A stretch of DNA of 34,527 nucleotides from an uncultured Bacteroidales bacterium (lineage in GTDB: Bacteria; Bacteroidota; Bacteroidia; Bacteroidales; Paludibacteraceae): assembly GCA_902799705.1 (NCBI GenBank), contig CADCBP010000019.1:1-34527 (forward strand). The letters are read 5' to 3'. Positions 7,682 to 15,073 of this stretch are shown in pieces (position 1 is the stretch's first letter; each line of letters begins with the position of its first letter). The notes below the pieces were generated by a model, which did no database searches, was not told the DNA's origin, and saw only the letters and a program-made list of their open reading frames with translations. Both the position numbers and the translations under genes were made by a program.

Positions 7682-8095
7682 ATGCTAAAGAACATTCTTG
7701 CAATTACCGGTAAGCCGGGACTGTACAAACTGGTTAGTCGCGGCAACAACATGCTGATTGTTGAATCGCTGGTGGACGGCAAACGTATGCCGACCTATGC
7801 CCGCGACAAGATCGTCGCCCTGAGCGATGTGTCTATGTTTACGGACGCTGACGATATCGCGCTGAGCGAAGTGCTGACCAGTGCCGGTAAGAAAGAAGGT
7901 CTGAAAGCAGTGACGATGGATCCGAAGAAAGCTTCGAACGCAGAGTTGCAGGCTTGGTTTGACGAAGTACTGCCGAACTGGGACCGCGACCGCGTTTATC
8001 CATCCGACATCCGCAAATTGATTCAGTGGTACAATATCCTCATCAATGCCGGCATCACCGATTTCACGGTGAAGGATGAAGAGGAGAAACAATAA
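7682..8095 (+). CDS. DUF5606 family protein
   Basis: A 137-residue protein (MLKNILAITGKPGLYKLVSRGNNMLIVESLVDGKRMPTYARDKIVALSDVSMF) of a family known essentially only from Bacteroidetes; its function is not known. The N-terminal half looks like a small beta domain; the C-terminal half (PSDIRKLIQWYNILINAGITDF) is helical and ends in an acidic tail. There is no signal peptide, so it is probably cytoplasmic. ATG 7682 is chosen because the open frame further upstream runs through tRNA-Met. The start codon lies two bases after the tRNA 3' end, so RNA processing there would leave a nearly leaderless message. The stop codon abuts the GTG of the next gene. Confidence 0.85.
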   Translation: MLKNILAITGKPGLYKLVSRGNNMLIVESLVDGKRMPTYARDKIVALSDVSMFTDADDIALSEVLTSAGKKEGLKAVTMDPKKASNAELQAWFDEVLPNWDRDRVYPSDIRKLIQWYNILINAGITDFTVKDEEEKQ

Positions 8096-8887
8096 GTGCT
8101 CTTACGAGCAATCATCCATAGCATAGAATCTGTAGCGCCACGGAGTGCCCAGGAAGAATGGGATAACTCGGGAATGCAGGTGGGCGACACGGGACAGGAT
8201 ATTCAATCTGTCCTCCTGACAACGGATATAACGGAAACCGTGGTCACTGAGGCTATTGAGCGCGGATGCCAACTCATCATCTCTCATCACCCCCTACTTT
8301 TTCACGGACTCAAGCAGGTATGCGGCCAAACGCCGCAGGCACGCATCGTGGAGATGGCGATAAAACATCATATCGCTATCTATTCAGCGCATACATCCTT
8401 GGATTCCGTTGCCGGAGGTATCAACACCCGACTGGCAGAGAAATTAGGAATCACGGACTACAAACCCCTTTCTCCTTCTTCCCTCAAGGGAGAACATAAT
8501 TATCTTGGAGTCATCGGGACACTGCCCGCACCTATCGCATACACCGATTTCCTCGCACAGGTACACGACACCTTAGATTGCACATACGTGCGCTATACGC
8601 GTCCGTGTAAAGAGTATATCCAGACGGTTGCCCTGTGCGGCGGCAGCGGAGCAGAGTTCATCGGGGCAGCCATCGAGCAAGGAGCGGATGTCTATCTGAC
8701 AGCCGACTGCAAATACCATGAGTTCCAGGATGCCGACGGATGTATCGGACTCATCGACATCGACCACTGGTTCTCGGAACGCCATGCGCGGGAGATTTTC
8801 CGGGATATCCTGGAGCCGCTCGGCATCACCTGTTACATCAGCAATAATGATAAAACCCCTATACAATTATGGCAAAAAAAGAATTGA
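8096..8887 (+). CDS. Nif3-like dinuclear metal centre protein
   Basis: Nif3/YbgI proteins form hexameric rings with a two-metal centre; several are annotated as GTP cyclohydrolase 1 type 2 homologues, but the true substrate is unsettled. The family core is clear in the 263 residues: APRSAQEEWDNSGMQVG, LLTTDITETVVTEAI, LIISHHPLLFHGLK (metal histidines), the SAHTSLD segment, CGGSGAEFIGAAIEQGADVYLTADCKYHEF and the closing metal-binding DIDHWFSE. It is the compact form without the extra ~100-residue insertion found in many homologues. It starts with GTG directly after the TAA of the DUF5606 gene and overlaps the zinc-ribbon gene by 19 bp, so translation is probably coupled. Confidence 0.92.
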   Translation: MLLRAIIHSIESVAPRSAQEEWDNSGMQVGDTGQDIQSVLLTTDITETVVTEAIERGCQLIISHHPLLFHGLKQVCGQTPQARIVEMAIKHHIAIYSAHTSLDSVAGGINTRLAEKLGITDYKPLSPSSLKGEHNYLGVIGTLPAPIAYTDFLAQVHDTLDCTYVRYTRPCKEYIQTVALCGGSGAEFIGAAIEQGADVYLTADCKYHEFQDADGCIGLIDIDHWFSERHAREIFRDILEPLGITCYISNNDKTPIQLWQKKN

Positions 8888-9600
8888 CCGTAGAGGATAA
8901 GCTGCGCGCACTCTACGAACTGCAGCAAGTGGATTCGAAAATCGATAACTTGCGTACCCTGGCAGGTGAGTTACCCCAGGAAGTGAAAGATATGGCCGAC
9001 GAAGTGGAAGGTCTCAAGACCCGTCTGACCAATATCGAGAATGATATCAAGGAGTGCGAGACGCAGATTTCGGACCACCGCGTACGTACCGAGAACGCCA
9101 ATGCCTCCATCTCGCGCTACAAAGAGCAGCAGAATACCGTTCGTAACAACCGCGAGTTCGACAACCTGAACAAGGAAATCGAATACCAGGAGTTGGAGAT
9201 CGAGGCTTCGCAACGCAAGATCAAACATTTCTCGGCGGAACTGGAAGAGCGTCTGCAAGAAAAAGCAGCAACTACCAAGACCATCGAGGAGCGCACGGTT
9301 GATCTGAACCAGAAGCGTTCGGAACTCGACCAAATCCTTGCTGAGACCAAGGCTGAGACCGAGGCGTTGATGCTCAAAGCAACCGATATCTCCAAGAAAA
9401 TCGACGAGCGTCTGCTCACCGCTTTCAACCGCATCCGCAAGAATGCGCACAACGGTCTGGCAGTCGTAAAAGTAGAGCGCGACAGCTGCGGCGGTTGCCA
9501 CGCAAAAATCCCTGCTCAGCGTCAGTTGGATATCCGCACACGCAAGAAAATTATCGTGTGTGAGTTCTGCGGTAGAATATTAGTAGACCCAGAGATGTAA
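8869..9600 (+). CDS. Coiled-coil protein with C4 zinc ribbon
   Basis: The 243-residue protein is about 190 residues of charged coiled coil (LRALYELQQVDSKIDNLRTLAGELPQ onward, heptads rich in Glu/Lys/Leu). A C-terminal zinc ribbon follows with two Cys pairs (CGGCHAKI and CEFCGRIL), the zf-RING_7 type related to CT398/HP0958-like proteins. The biochemical role is not established; a nucleic-acid- or protein-binding adaptor is plausible. It overlaps the nif3-like gene by 19 bp, a pairing common in Bacteroidetes, and is the last gene of this run. Its final 50 bp overlap the end of the convergent CPBP protease gene, and no intrinsic terminator is visible. Confidence 0.9.
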   Translation: MAKKELTVEDKLRALYELQQVDSKIDNLRTLAGELPQEVKDMADEVEGLKTRLTNIENDIKECETQISDHRVRTENANASISRYKEQQNTVRNNREFDNLNKEIEYQELEIEASQRKIKHFSAELEERLQEKAATTKTIEERTVDLNQKRSELDQILAETKAETEALMLKATDISKKIDERLLTAFNRIRKNAHNGLAVVKVERDSCGGCHAKIPAQRQLDIRTRKKIIVCEFCGRILVDPEM

Positions 9601-10405
9601 TCACGATACTGATTACTCCGATCCACCATGTATCGCCGGCACCGAACGTGTCGGCGATATTTTTGCTCTCCTCGCTCCCGCCGGCCAGATAATAGGCCGT
9701 TACCGCAAGGCCGTTATTGGTGAAGTGCATCAGAACCGGCACCCAGAGTGTGCCAGTCCACACGAAGATATAGCCGAACATGGCGCCCAGCAGCATACGC
9801 GGGATGAAGCCGTAAAACTGAAGATGGATGGCAGAGAAGATAAAGGCTGTACACCAGATTGCAATATGAATCTGCCCTTTCAGTTTGCCTTGCGTCAAAA
9901 TCTGCTGCAGCGTGCCGCGGAAAGAGACCTCTTCCGCCAAAGCCGGCAAGAGCGCCATCAGCCCGATATTGAGAAGCAATCCCCACACGCTGTCCGCTTG
10001 CAGAAAACGCTCCGTTAATGCCGTAGCAGCTTCTTCCTGCTGCTTGAATATTTGTTCGATGAAATCGAGACTTTCCGGTAAAGATACCCGGCTATTCAGG
10101 TCCGCTAACAGGTTGATACCCGGCACGGCGCAGAGCATAATCAGTACGGCTATCAGATAGTGCGACCAGTGCGTGGTCTTCGTGAGCCGCAGCCATGTAA
10201 ACGGCTTATGGTCTTCGCTCCATAACCATGCCCCGATAACAGACGGCAACAGGAAAGTGGCAATCGTTTGCATGAACTGCAGCCATTTGAGAGATTCCGT
10301 CGTCTGGCTGCCACCGCTCAAAGCCATCCAGAGGATCATGACCAGCGCAGTAAACAAGGCCATGAATCCCAGCCAATACAATATACGGATAAGCGGTTTT
10401 TGCAT
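9551..10405 (-). CDS. CPBP family intramembrane metalloprotease
   Basis: The 284-residue integral membrane protein has about eight hydrophobic helices (first: ILYWLGFMALFTALVMILWMAL). It carries the three CPBP/Abi motifs: EEVSFRG (EExxxR), a conserved His in FIFSAIHLQFYGF, and HFTNNGLAV (HxxxN). Family members include Rce1-type CAAX proteases and bacterial proteins of varied roles; the substrate here is unknown. It is the last gene of the long minus-strand operon that begins at adoK, 13 bp after the sirtuin gene. Its last ~16 codons overlap the 3' end of the opposite zinc-ribbon gene. Confidence 0.9.
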   Translation of the reverse strand: MQKPLIRILYWLGFMALFTALVMILWMALSGGSQTTESLKWLQFMQTIATFLLPSVIGAWLWSEDHKPFTWLRLTKTTHWSHYLIAVLIMLCAVPGINLLADLNSRVSLPESLDFIEQIFKQQEEAATALTERFLQADSVWGLLLNIGLMALLPALAEEVSFRGTLQQILTQGKLKGQIHIAIWCTAFIFSAIHLQFYGFIPRMLLGAMFGYIFVWTGTLWVPVLMHFTNNGLAVTAYYLAGGSEESKNIADTFGAGDTWWIGVISIVITSLGLLIFYRRTHTR

Positions 10406-10410
10406 CGGTA

Positions 10411-10438
10411 TTCAGTAATCAGTTTTCAGCAATCAGTT
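10411..10438. repeat. 14-bp tandem duplication over the sirtuin stop codon
   Basis: TTCAGTAATCAGTT (10411-10424) is followed directly by TTCAGCAATCAGTT (10425-10438), one mismatch in 14. The sirtuin stop codon (10419-10421) lies inside the first copy, so the duplication covers the gene's last codons and most of the 13-bp gap. Confidence 0.8.
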
Positions 10439-11114
10439 TTTCCACCAGTTCAGGCACTCCTTCCGTGGCCTTTTTCTTAATATGCGTGATATGGTCAGCC
10501 CAGTTGCCGAACTCCGGCTGCCCCGGATCGACAAAATAAATAGGAATGCCTGGGCGCGTATAATGGAGCAGCGATGCTGCCGGATAGACATTCAGACTCG
10601 TTCCTACCACCACCATGATATCCGCCGTCGAAGCAATCTGACAAGCCTGCTCGAAATAGGGTACGCCTTCTCCGAAGAATACAATATACGGGCGCAGCAA
10701 CGATCCGTCGGGATGTTTGTCGCCGTAATGCTGCTCCCATCCTTCCAAAGGAACAGTTGCCGTCTCATTGATTGAAGAACGCAGTTTAGTTATCTCGCCA
10801 TGCAGATGCACGACGTTCTTCGCTCCCGCACGCTCATGCAGGTCATCAATATTCTGTGTAATCACTGCCGTATCCGGAAAAACCTGCTGTAACTTCGCGA
10901 TGGCAATATGCGCAGCATTGGGCTTGGCAGCCAAGGTGTCCCGACGGCGGTCATTATAGAACTTCACGCATAACTGCGGGTTGGTTAACCATGCTTCATG
11001 GGTACACACATCCTCTACGCGGTAATGCTCCCATAATCCGTCACTGTCGCGGAATGTTCCCAATCCGCTCTCGGCACTCACTCCGGCACCGGTGAAAACA
11101 ACAATCTTAGGCAT
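10419..11114 (-). CDS. Sir2-family NAD-dependent protein deacylase
   Basis: Sirtuins remove acyl groups from lysines using NAD. Motifs in the 231 residues: GAGVSAESGLGTFRD (NAD fold), TQNIDDLHERAG, catalytic His in HLHGEI, LRPYIVFFGE, and DIMVVVGTSLNVYPAA. The YNDRRR segment supplies the Tyr-x-x-Arg pair linked in CobB/SIRT5-type enzymes to removal of acidic acyl groups such as succinyl. The four zinc cysteines usual in the small domain are missing (KLRSSINET stands where the first CxxC belongs). The start is ATG 11114: AAGGAG lies 5-6 nt upstream, whereas GTG 11132 has nothing comparable. It overlaps the end of trmB by 8 bp. Confidence 0.92.
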   Translation of the reverse strand: MPKIVVFTGAGVSAESGLGTFRDSDGLWEHYRVEDVCTHEAWLTNPQLCVKFYNDRRRDTLAAKPNAAHIAIAKLQQVFPDTAVITQNIDDLHERAGAKNVVHLHGEITKLRSSINETATVPLEGWEQHYGDKHPDGSLLRPYIVFFGEGVPYFEQACQIASTADIMVVVGTSLNVYPAASLLHYTRPGIPIYFVDPGQPEFGNWADHITHIKKKATEGVPELVEKLIAEN

Positions 11115-11874
11115 GATGCTCCTTTCTTTCACTGTTATAATTGCGTCCGTACGAACGGTAATTGTCTTTCTCTATCTCTATAGTCGGTTCTTCCCATTCC
11201 GCCAACGGCGCTAACTGCCACTCTATATATTTGATGTTCATCCCCCGATCCAACCATTGTTTCTCATAATGCGTCTTCAATGCGCGTGCGTCCGAAAACA
11301 GTTCGTTGGAATCGAGACTTTCTGCATATAGATCATCCGTAGAACATACTACCGGATAGGGGTTCAGCCGCAGCATTTCCATCGTATAGGTATAGAGGAA
11401 CGGACTATCTGTTTTCAGGTGAATAAGCCCGTTGGGTTTCACAATCTGCTGATAGCGCTGCATAAAATAGGTGGAAGTGAGACGTTTGGTAGCCTTCTTC
11501 ATCTGGGGATCGCAGAAAGTAATCCAGATCTCATCCACTTCGTTTTCCGCAAAGAAAGAAGTGATAAACTCAATGTTCGTGCGCAGGAATGCGGCATTCC
11601 CGAGTCCCTTCTCTATCGCCTGTTTGGCGCCGGCCCACATACGCGCGCCTTTGATATCCACACCGATGAAGTTCTTCTCCAGATATTTCTCTGCCAGCCC
11701 TACGGTATATTCGCCACGCCCGCAACCGAGTTCCAATACGATTGGATGTTCATTATGAAAGAAGCGTTCACGCCAATGACCCGCGATGGGGTCCGTCTCT
11801 GCTTGCACTCCGCACTGGAAGACATTGTCAAATGTCTCCATCTCCGCAAATTTCTTGAGTTTATTCTTTCCCAT
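11107..11874 (-). CDS. trmB: tRNA (guanine-N7)-methyltransferase
   Basis: TrmB makes 7-methylguanosine at position 46 of tRNAs, using S-adenosylmethionine. The 255-residue protein shows the SAM-binding ELGCGRGEYTVGLAEKY, acidic NFIGVDIKGARMW, FLRTNIEFITSFF, the family segment ITFCDPQMKKATKRLTS (in place of FPDPWPKKRH), and LIHLKTDSPFLYTYT. The C-terminal part is typical of the Bacteroidetes branch, with THYEKQWLDRGMNIKYIEW near the end. It overlaps gldH upstream by 14 bp and the sirtuin downstream by 8 bp, inside the holB-ricT-gldH-trmB series, so it is expressed as part of that operon. Confidence 0.94.
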   Translation of the reverse strand: MGKNKLKKFAEMETFDNVFQCGVQAETDPIAGHWRERFFHNEHPIVLELGCGRGEYTVGLAEKYLEKNFIGVDIKGARMWAGAKQAIEKGLGNAAFLRTNIEFITSFFAENEVDEIWITFCDPQMKKATKRLTSTYFMQRYQQIVKPNGLIHLKTDSPFLYTYTMEMLRLNPYPVVCSTDDLYAESLDSNELFSDARALKTHYEKQWLDRGMNIKYIEWQLAPLAEWEEPTIEIEKDNYRSYGRNYNSERKEHHA

Positions 11875-12322
11875 TACGTATGATCTCCACTCCGATGTCC
11901 GTAATTCCTCGCAAAAGAGAGTCGCGCATACCTTGCCGGATGGTCAAGGTGTATGTCCCCGTGTCCGAAAAATGCTTCTCCTCTTCCAGCAACACCGGCA
12001 TCTCGATAAATCCGTGGTTTTTATCTCCTAACCACTGCCCTCTGTCGTCTGCCAGATAAAATTCTATTGTGTCCCGGTATTGTCCTTCCCCGACAAACAG
12101 CCACATATTCTGATATGGATACCGCTCTGTGTGACGCACGTACACTATCATCCGGTAATCAGGGGTTGTGTCCAAAATTGCAAAGTCAAAACGAAGGACA
12201 CTGTCCGCATCCCATTTTTCCGATGAAACCGGTATAAACCGGCTATATACGATATCATGCGAACACGCGGACAGCAAACTTGCCATAGCGACTATCATCA
12301 GTATATAGAAACTCTTCTTCAT
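11861..12322 (-). CDS. gldH: Gliding motility lipoprotein GldH
   Basis: GldH is a small periplasm-facing lipoprotein required with GldB, GldD and GldJ for gliding and type IX secretion in Bacteroidota; its molecular role is not known. The 153-residue product has a lipoprotein signal with lipobox LSAC (Cys20). A single beta-rich domain follows (YSRFIPVSSEKWDADSVLRFDF, VRHTERYPYQNMWLFV, DRGQWLGDKNHGFIEMP, GTYTLTIRQGMRDSLLRGITDIGVEI), in good agreement with the GldH family in length and conserved segments. It starts in a 4-bp ATGA overlap with ricT and overlaps trmB by 14 bp, a gene order seen widely in Bacteroidales. Confidence 0.9.
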   Translation of the reverse strand: MKKSFYILMIVAMASLLSACSHDIVYSRFIPVSSEKWDADSVLRFDFAILDTTPDYRMIVYVRHTERYPYQNMWLFVGEGQYRDTIEFYLADDRGQWLGDKNHGFIEMPVLLEEEKHFSDTGTYTLTIRQGMRDSLLRGITDIGVEIIRNGKE

Positions 12323-13407
12323 CTTCTGAAATTTTTCTTTTTCTTGCGGTCAAAACGTGTCACATCTTCATGTCCCACATTATTTACATATCCGATTTCG
12401 GGTACAACCGTACGACCGCCTTCCAGCGTAAGCGGTTTCTCTCCGCGCCGGTTCATGGCGATAATCTCGTGCGCACGTTTCGTACTTATTGTCTGCAGGT
12501 TGGCCGCAACAGATTGGTCCGATGAGTAAGTCACCGTTCCTGCCAAGGGGTCGGAAGAGAAGAGATAGAAGGTCGCATCCTTGGTCTCGAGGGCTATATG
12601 ACGGCTTGGCAGTGCTTTCGAAGCGTCTTCATACACCGGCACTTCGTAATTGAGACAACATTTAAGTTTGGCGCACATTCCCGCTAACTTCTGCGGATTA
12701 GGCGATATATTTTGCAAACGTGCCGCGCCCGTTCCTACGGACGAGAAATTGATCATCCATGTGGAGCAACATAACTCGCGCCCGCAAGGGCCTGTTCCCC
12801 CGATGCGTCCCGCTTCCTGACGTGCACCGATCTGCTTCATCTCCACACGGATACGGAAAGTCTCGGCATAGACCTTGATAAGCTGGCGGAAATCAACACG
12901 CCCGTCGGCGATATAAAAGAATATAGCCTTCGACCCGTCTCCCTGATACTCTACGTCCCCTATCTTCATCTCCAATCCGAGCGATTTGGCGAGTTGGCGC
13001 GCCTTGATCATCGTCTCTTGCTCGCGCTCGTGCGCAAGACGTGCGCGCTCCAAATCTTCTTCGGTTGCTATCCGAAGTACTTGTCGTATCTCGTAACGGG
13101 AAGTGTCTATCTTGTTCTTTTTGATCTGGAGTTCCACCAATTTTCCGGTCAACACCACTTCACCCAAGTCATATCCCGGGTTTGCCTCCACCACCACTTT
13201 GACACCTTTCTCCAACGGCAGATGGTTGGAGTTATGGAAATAACCCTTGCGGGTATTTTTAAACTGCACCTCGATCAGGTCGGTCAATCGGGTGTTCTCC
13301 GGCAAATCACTCAGCCAATCGCTCACCGGCAACATATGGGCTGAGTTGCGTTTGGTAGCCGCAGCTCCCAATTCATTATGCTCCGCTCCTAAGGTATATT
13401 TTTTCAT
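12319..13407 (-). CDS. ricT: PSP1-domain protein, RicT/YaaT type
   Basis: RicT homologues carry a PSP1 domain; in Bacillus subtilis RicT works with RicA and RicF in an Fe-S-containing complex that promotes RNase Y maturation of mRNAs. The role in Bacteroidetes is not established. The 362-residue product contains VEVQFKNTRKGYFHNSNHLPL at the start of the conserved region. Next comes the hallmark GTGPCGRELCCSTW followed by MCAKLKCCLNYE, with the conserved cysteines, and then a Bacteroidetes-specific C-terminal extension ending in a basic RFDRKKKKNFRR. It overlaps holB upstream and gldH downstream by 4 bp each, so translation is probably coupled. Confidence 0.9.
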   Translation of the reverse strand: MKKYTLGAEHNELGAAATKRNSAHMLPVSDWLSDLPENTRLTDLIEVQFKNTRKGYFHNSNHLPLEKGVKVVVEANPGYDLGEVVLTGKLVELQIKKNKIDTSRYEIRQVLRIATEEDLERARLAHEREQETMIKARQLAKSLGLEMKIGDVEYQGDGSKAIFFYIADGRVDFRQLIKVYAETFRIRVEMKQIGARQEAGRIGGTGPCGRELCCSTWMINFSSVGTGAARLQNISPNPQKLAGMCAKLKCCLNYEVPVYEDASKALPSRHIALETKDATFYLFSSDPLAGTVTYSSDQSVAANLQTISTKRAHEIIAMNRRGEKPLTLEGGRTVVPEIGYVNNVGHEDVTRFDRKKKKNFRR

Positions 13408-14567
13408 TGTTTTGTTTTTTTAATCAATACTATCATTTGCAGGCAGAGGTCAAAAAATATGATTTTGGCATTGCCGTTTTGCTCTATCTGTTTTTCCGCC
13501 AACTCCAGTTGGTTCATGATGGCTTCCACGTTCCCGTCATGGATAAACGGCGCGAACTTGACGGAGAACTCCCGCTCAGCCGCCAATTGGTAATTCAATT
13601 CCGGCTGTGCCATATTACGGATATAGTTCTCGCGTACCTGCTGCTGGGCATATTGCAGAAAATGCTTCTGTTTCTCCCGTCCCACTTTGCTGTCAGCCAT
13701 GTCGAGACTCCATTTACGGAGGGCTTTGAGAGACTCATATTTCTTCTGCGGGTCTCTAAGCACACCTACCGTATAGGCATTCCGGAAGAGGGCTATGAAA
13801 TCGTTCAGTTCTTTTTTATTTTCCTCGGATTCATCGGCTTTTTTTCGTGCAGCGAGATAACTGCCATTGGCTATCCGTGCAATATCAGCAGCTGTGTCCT
13901 CGGCTATTCCACTCTGTATTAAGGCGTCTGTTATCGTCTCAACCGGTAAGCGTGGAACACGAATAGTCTGGACACGCGACTGGATGGTAGCCAGCAACTG
14001 TTCAGGATGTTCACTCACCAATAGAAAAACCGTTTGTGCGGGTGGTTCTTCCAGCAGTTTAAGCAGTTTGTTGGCACTGGACGGGTTCATCTTCTCCGGT
14101 TGCCAGATAATCATCACTTTATACCCGTTTCCGTATGGCTTAAGACTCAGTTTGCGGATGATTTCCTGGCTCTCTTTCTCATAGATCATGCTTTGCTTGG
14201 TCTCTACGCCCAACGCTTTGTGCCAATCGTCCAAATCAAAATAATGTTTTTCCAAGATGATTTGACGCCAAATATCCACATAATCATCACATCGGTCGTA
14301 ATCATCCGTCTTTACTATCGGGAAGGCGAAATGCAAATCCGGATGTTGCAGACGTTGGAACTGCAGACATGTGGGGCAGGTACCGCAACTGTCTTGCTCC
14401 GTTCTATTCGGACAATTCAGGTATTGGGCATAAGCCAAAGCCAACTGCAATTTGCCTATTCCGGCTATGCCCGTGAAGAGTTGTGCATGAGGTATCCGCC
14501 CCTCACGCACCGCCTGACGCAACTGTTGTTTGGTTGCTTCCTGTCCTATGATTTCTTTGAAAAGCAT
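13404..14567 (-). CDS. holB: DNA polymerase III delta-prime subunit
   Basis: Delta-prime is the stator of the clamp loader that puts the sliding clamp on DNA. The 387-residue AAA+ protein has a P-loop-like GIAGIGKLQLALAYAQYL, the four-cysteine zinc module (CPNRTEQDSCGTCPTC), IIWQPEKMNPSSANKLLKLLEEPP (Walker B and sensor region) and LATIQSRVQTIRV. The core is followed by a C-terminal helical region. The loop motif GIAGIGK ends in Leu rather than Thr/Ser, in line with the usual inability of delta-prime to use ATP. It lies 20 bp behind the HIT gene and overlaps ricT by 4 bp. Confidence 0.92.
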   Translation of the reverse strand: MLFKEIIGQEATKQQLRQAVREGRIPHAQLFTGIAGIGKLQLALAYAQYLNCPNRTEQDSCGTCPTCLQFQRLQHPDLHFAFPIVKTDDYDRCDDYVDIWRQIILEKHYFDLDDWHKALGVETKQSMIYEKESQEIIRKLSLKPYGNGYKVMIIWQPEKMNPSSANKLLKLLEEPPAQTVFLLVSEHPEQLLATIQSRVQTIRVPRLPVETITDALIQSGIAEDTAADIARIANGSYLAARKKADESEENKKELNDFIALFRNAYTVGVLRDPQKKYESLKALRKWSLDMADSKVGREKQKHFLQYAQQQVRENYIRNMAQPELNYQLAAEREFSVKFAPFIHDGNVEAIMNQLELAEKQIEQNGNAKIIFFDLCLQMIVLIKKTKQ

Positions 14568-14568
14568 T

Positions 14569-14602
14569 CAGCTGTCAGTATCAGCCATCAGCATGCAGCC
14601 GT
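14569..14602. repeat. Degenerate 7-bp repeat across the HIT stop codon
   Basis: CAGCTGT, CAGTAT, CAGCCAT, CAGCATG and CAGCCGT follow one another without gaps (four 7-mers and one 6-mer). They cover the last codons of the HIT gene, its stop (14588-14590) and the 20-bp gap to holB. The pattern matches the better preserved repeats elsewhere in the window. Confidence 0.55.
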
Positions 14603-15025
14603 AAGTTCTTTCTTGAGCGCCTCTACCATCTCGGCATACTCTGCGTCAGAGAGATAAACTTTTCCCGGATTCATCTGGAAAGTTCCTCCATAATCAGGAC
14701 CATCGACATACTTGGGAGCGAGATGAAAATGGAGGTGACTCAGTTTGTCGGAATAGGCACCGTAATTGATCTTCTCCGGCTTGAAGAGTTTTTGCATTGC
14801 GCGAGTGACATCAGCCACATCTGCCATAAAGAGATTGCGTTGTTCATCGCTCAACTCGTTCAGGTCGTTCACATGCTTGTCGTATGCCACCAGACAACGA
14901 CCATGGTAGGTTTGCTCTTTAAACAAGAACGCACGTGAGACGCGTAAGTGCGCGATCTCTATCATTAAATTGTGAAGTGTCTCATTGTTCTGACAATACA
15001 GACACGATTGGGGATCTGAATACAT
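14588..15025 (-). CDS. HIT family nucleotide hydrolase
   Basis: Histidine-triad proteins cleave nucleotide phosphates or phosphoramidates such as Ap4A or adenylated lysine compounds. The 145-residue product has an N-terminal CLYCQ pair that may bind zinc, the nucleotide-binding LFKEQTYHGRCLVAYDKHVNDLNELSDEQ and the catalytic triad in SHLHFHLAPKY (His-x-His-x-His). The C-terminal segment DYGGTFQMNPGKVYLSDAEYAEMVEALKKEL is common in the Bacteroidetes/Firmicutes group. The exact substrate cannot be told. It lies between plsC (41-bp gap filled by a heptamer repeat) and holB. Confidence 0.9.
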   Translation of the reverse strand: MYSDPQSCLYCQNNETLHNLMIEIAHLRVSRAFLFKEQTYHGRCLVAYDKHVNDLNELSDEQRNLFMADVADVTRAMQKLFKPEKINYGAYSDKLSHLHFHLAPKYVDGPDYGGTFQMNPGKVYLSDAEYAEMVEALKKELTAAC

Positions 15026-15038
15026 AGATAGGTGTTAT

Positions 15039-15073
15039 TTATGATTTATGATTTATGATTTATGATTTACGAT
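15039..15073. repeat. TTATGAT heptamer tandem repeat between plsC and the HIT gene
   Basis: Four perfect TTATGAT copies (15039-15066) and a fifth with one change (TTACGAT, 15067-15073). The plsC stop codon is made by the fifth copy. The same unit stands between gldJ and gcvH, about 14.3 kb away. Confidence 0.9.
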
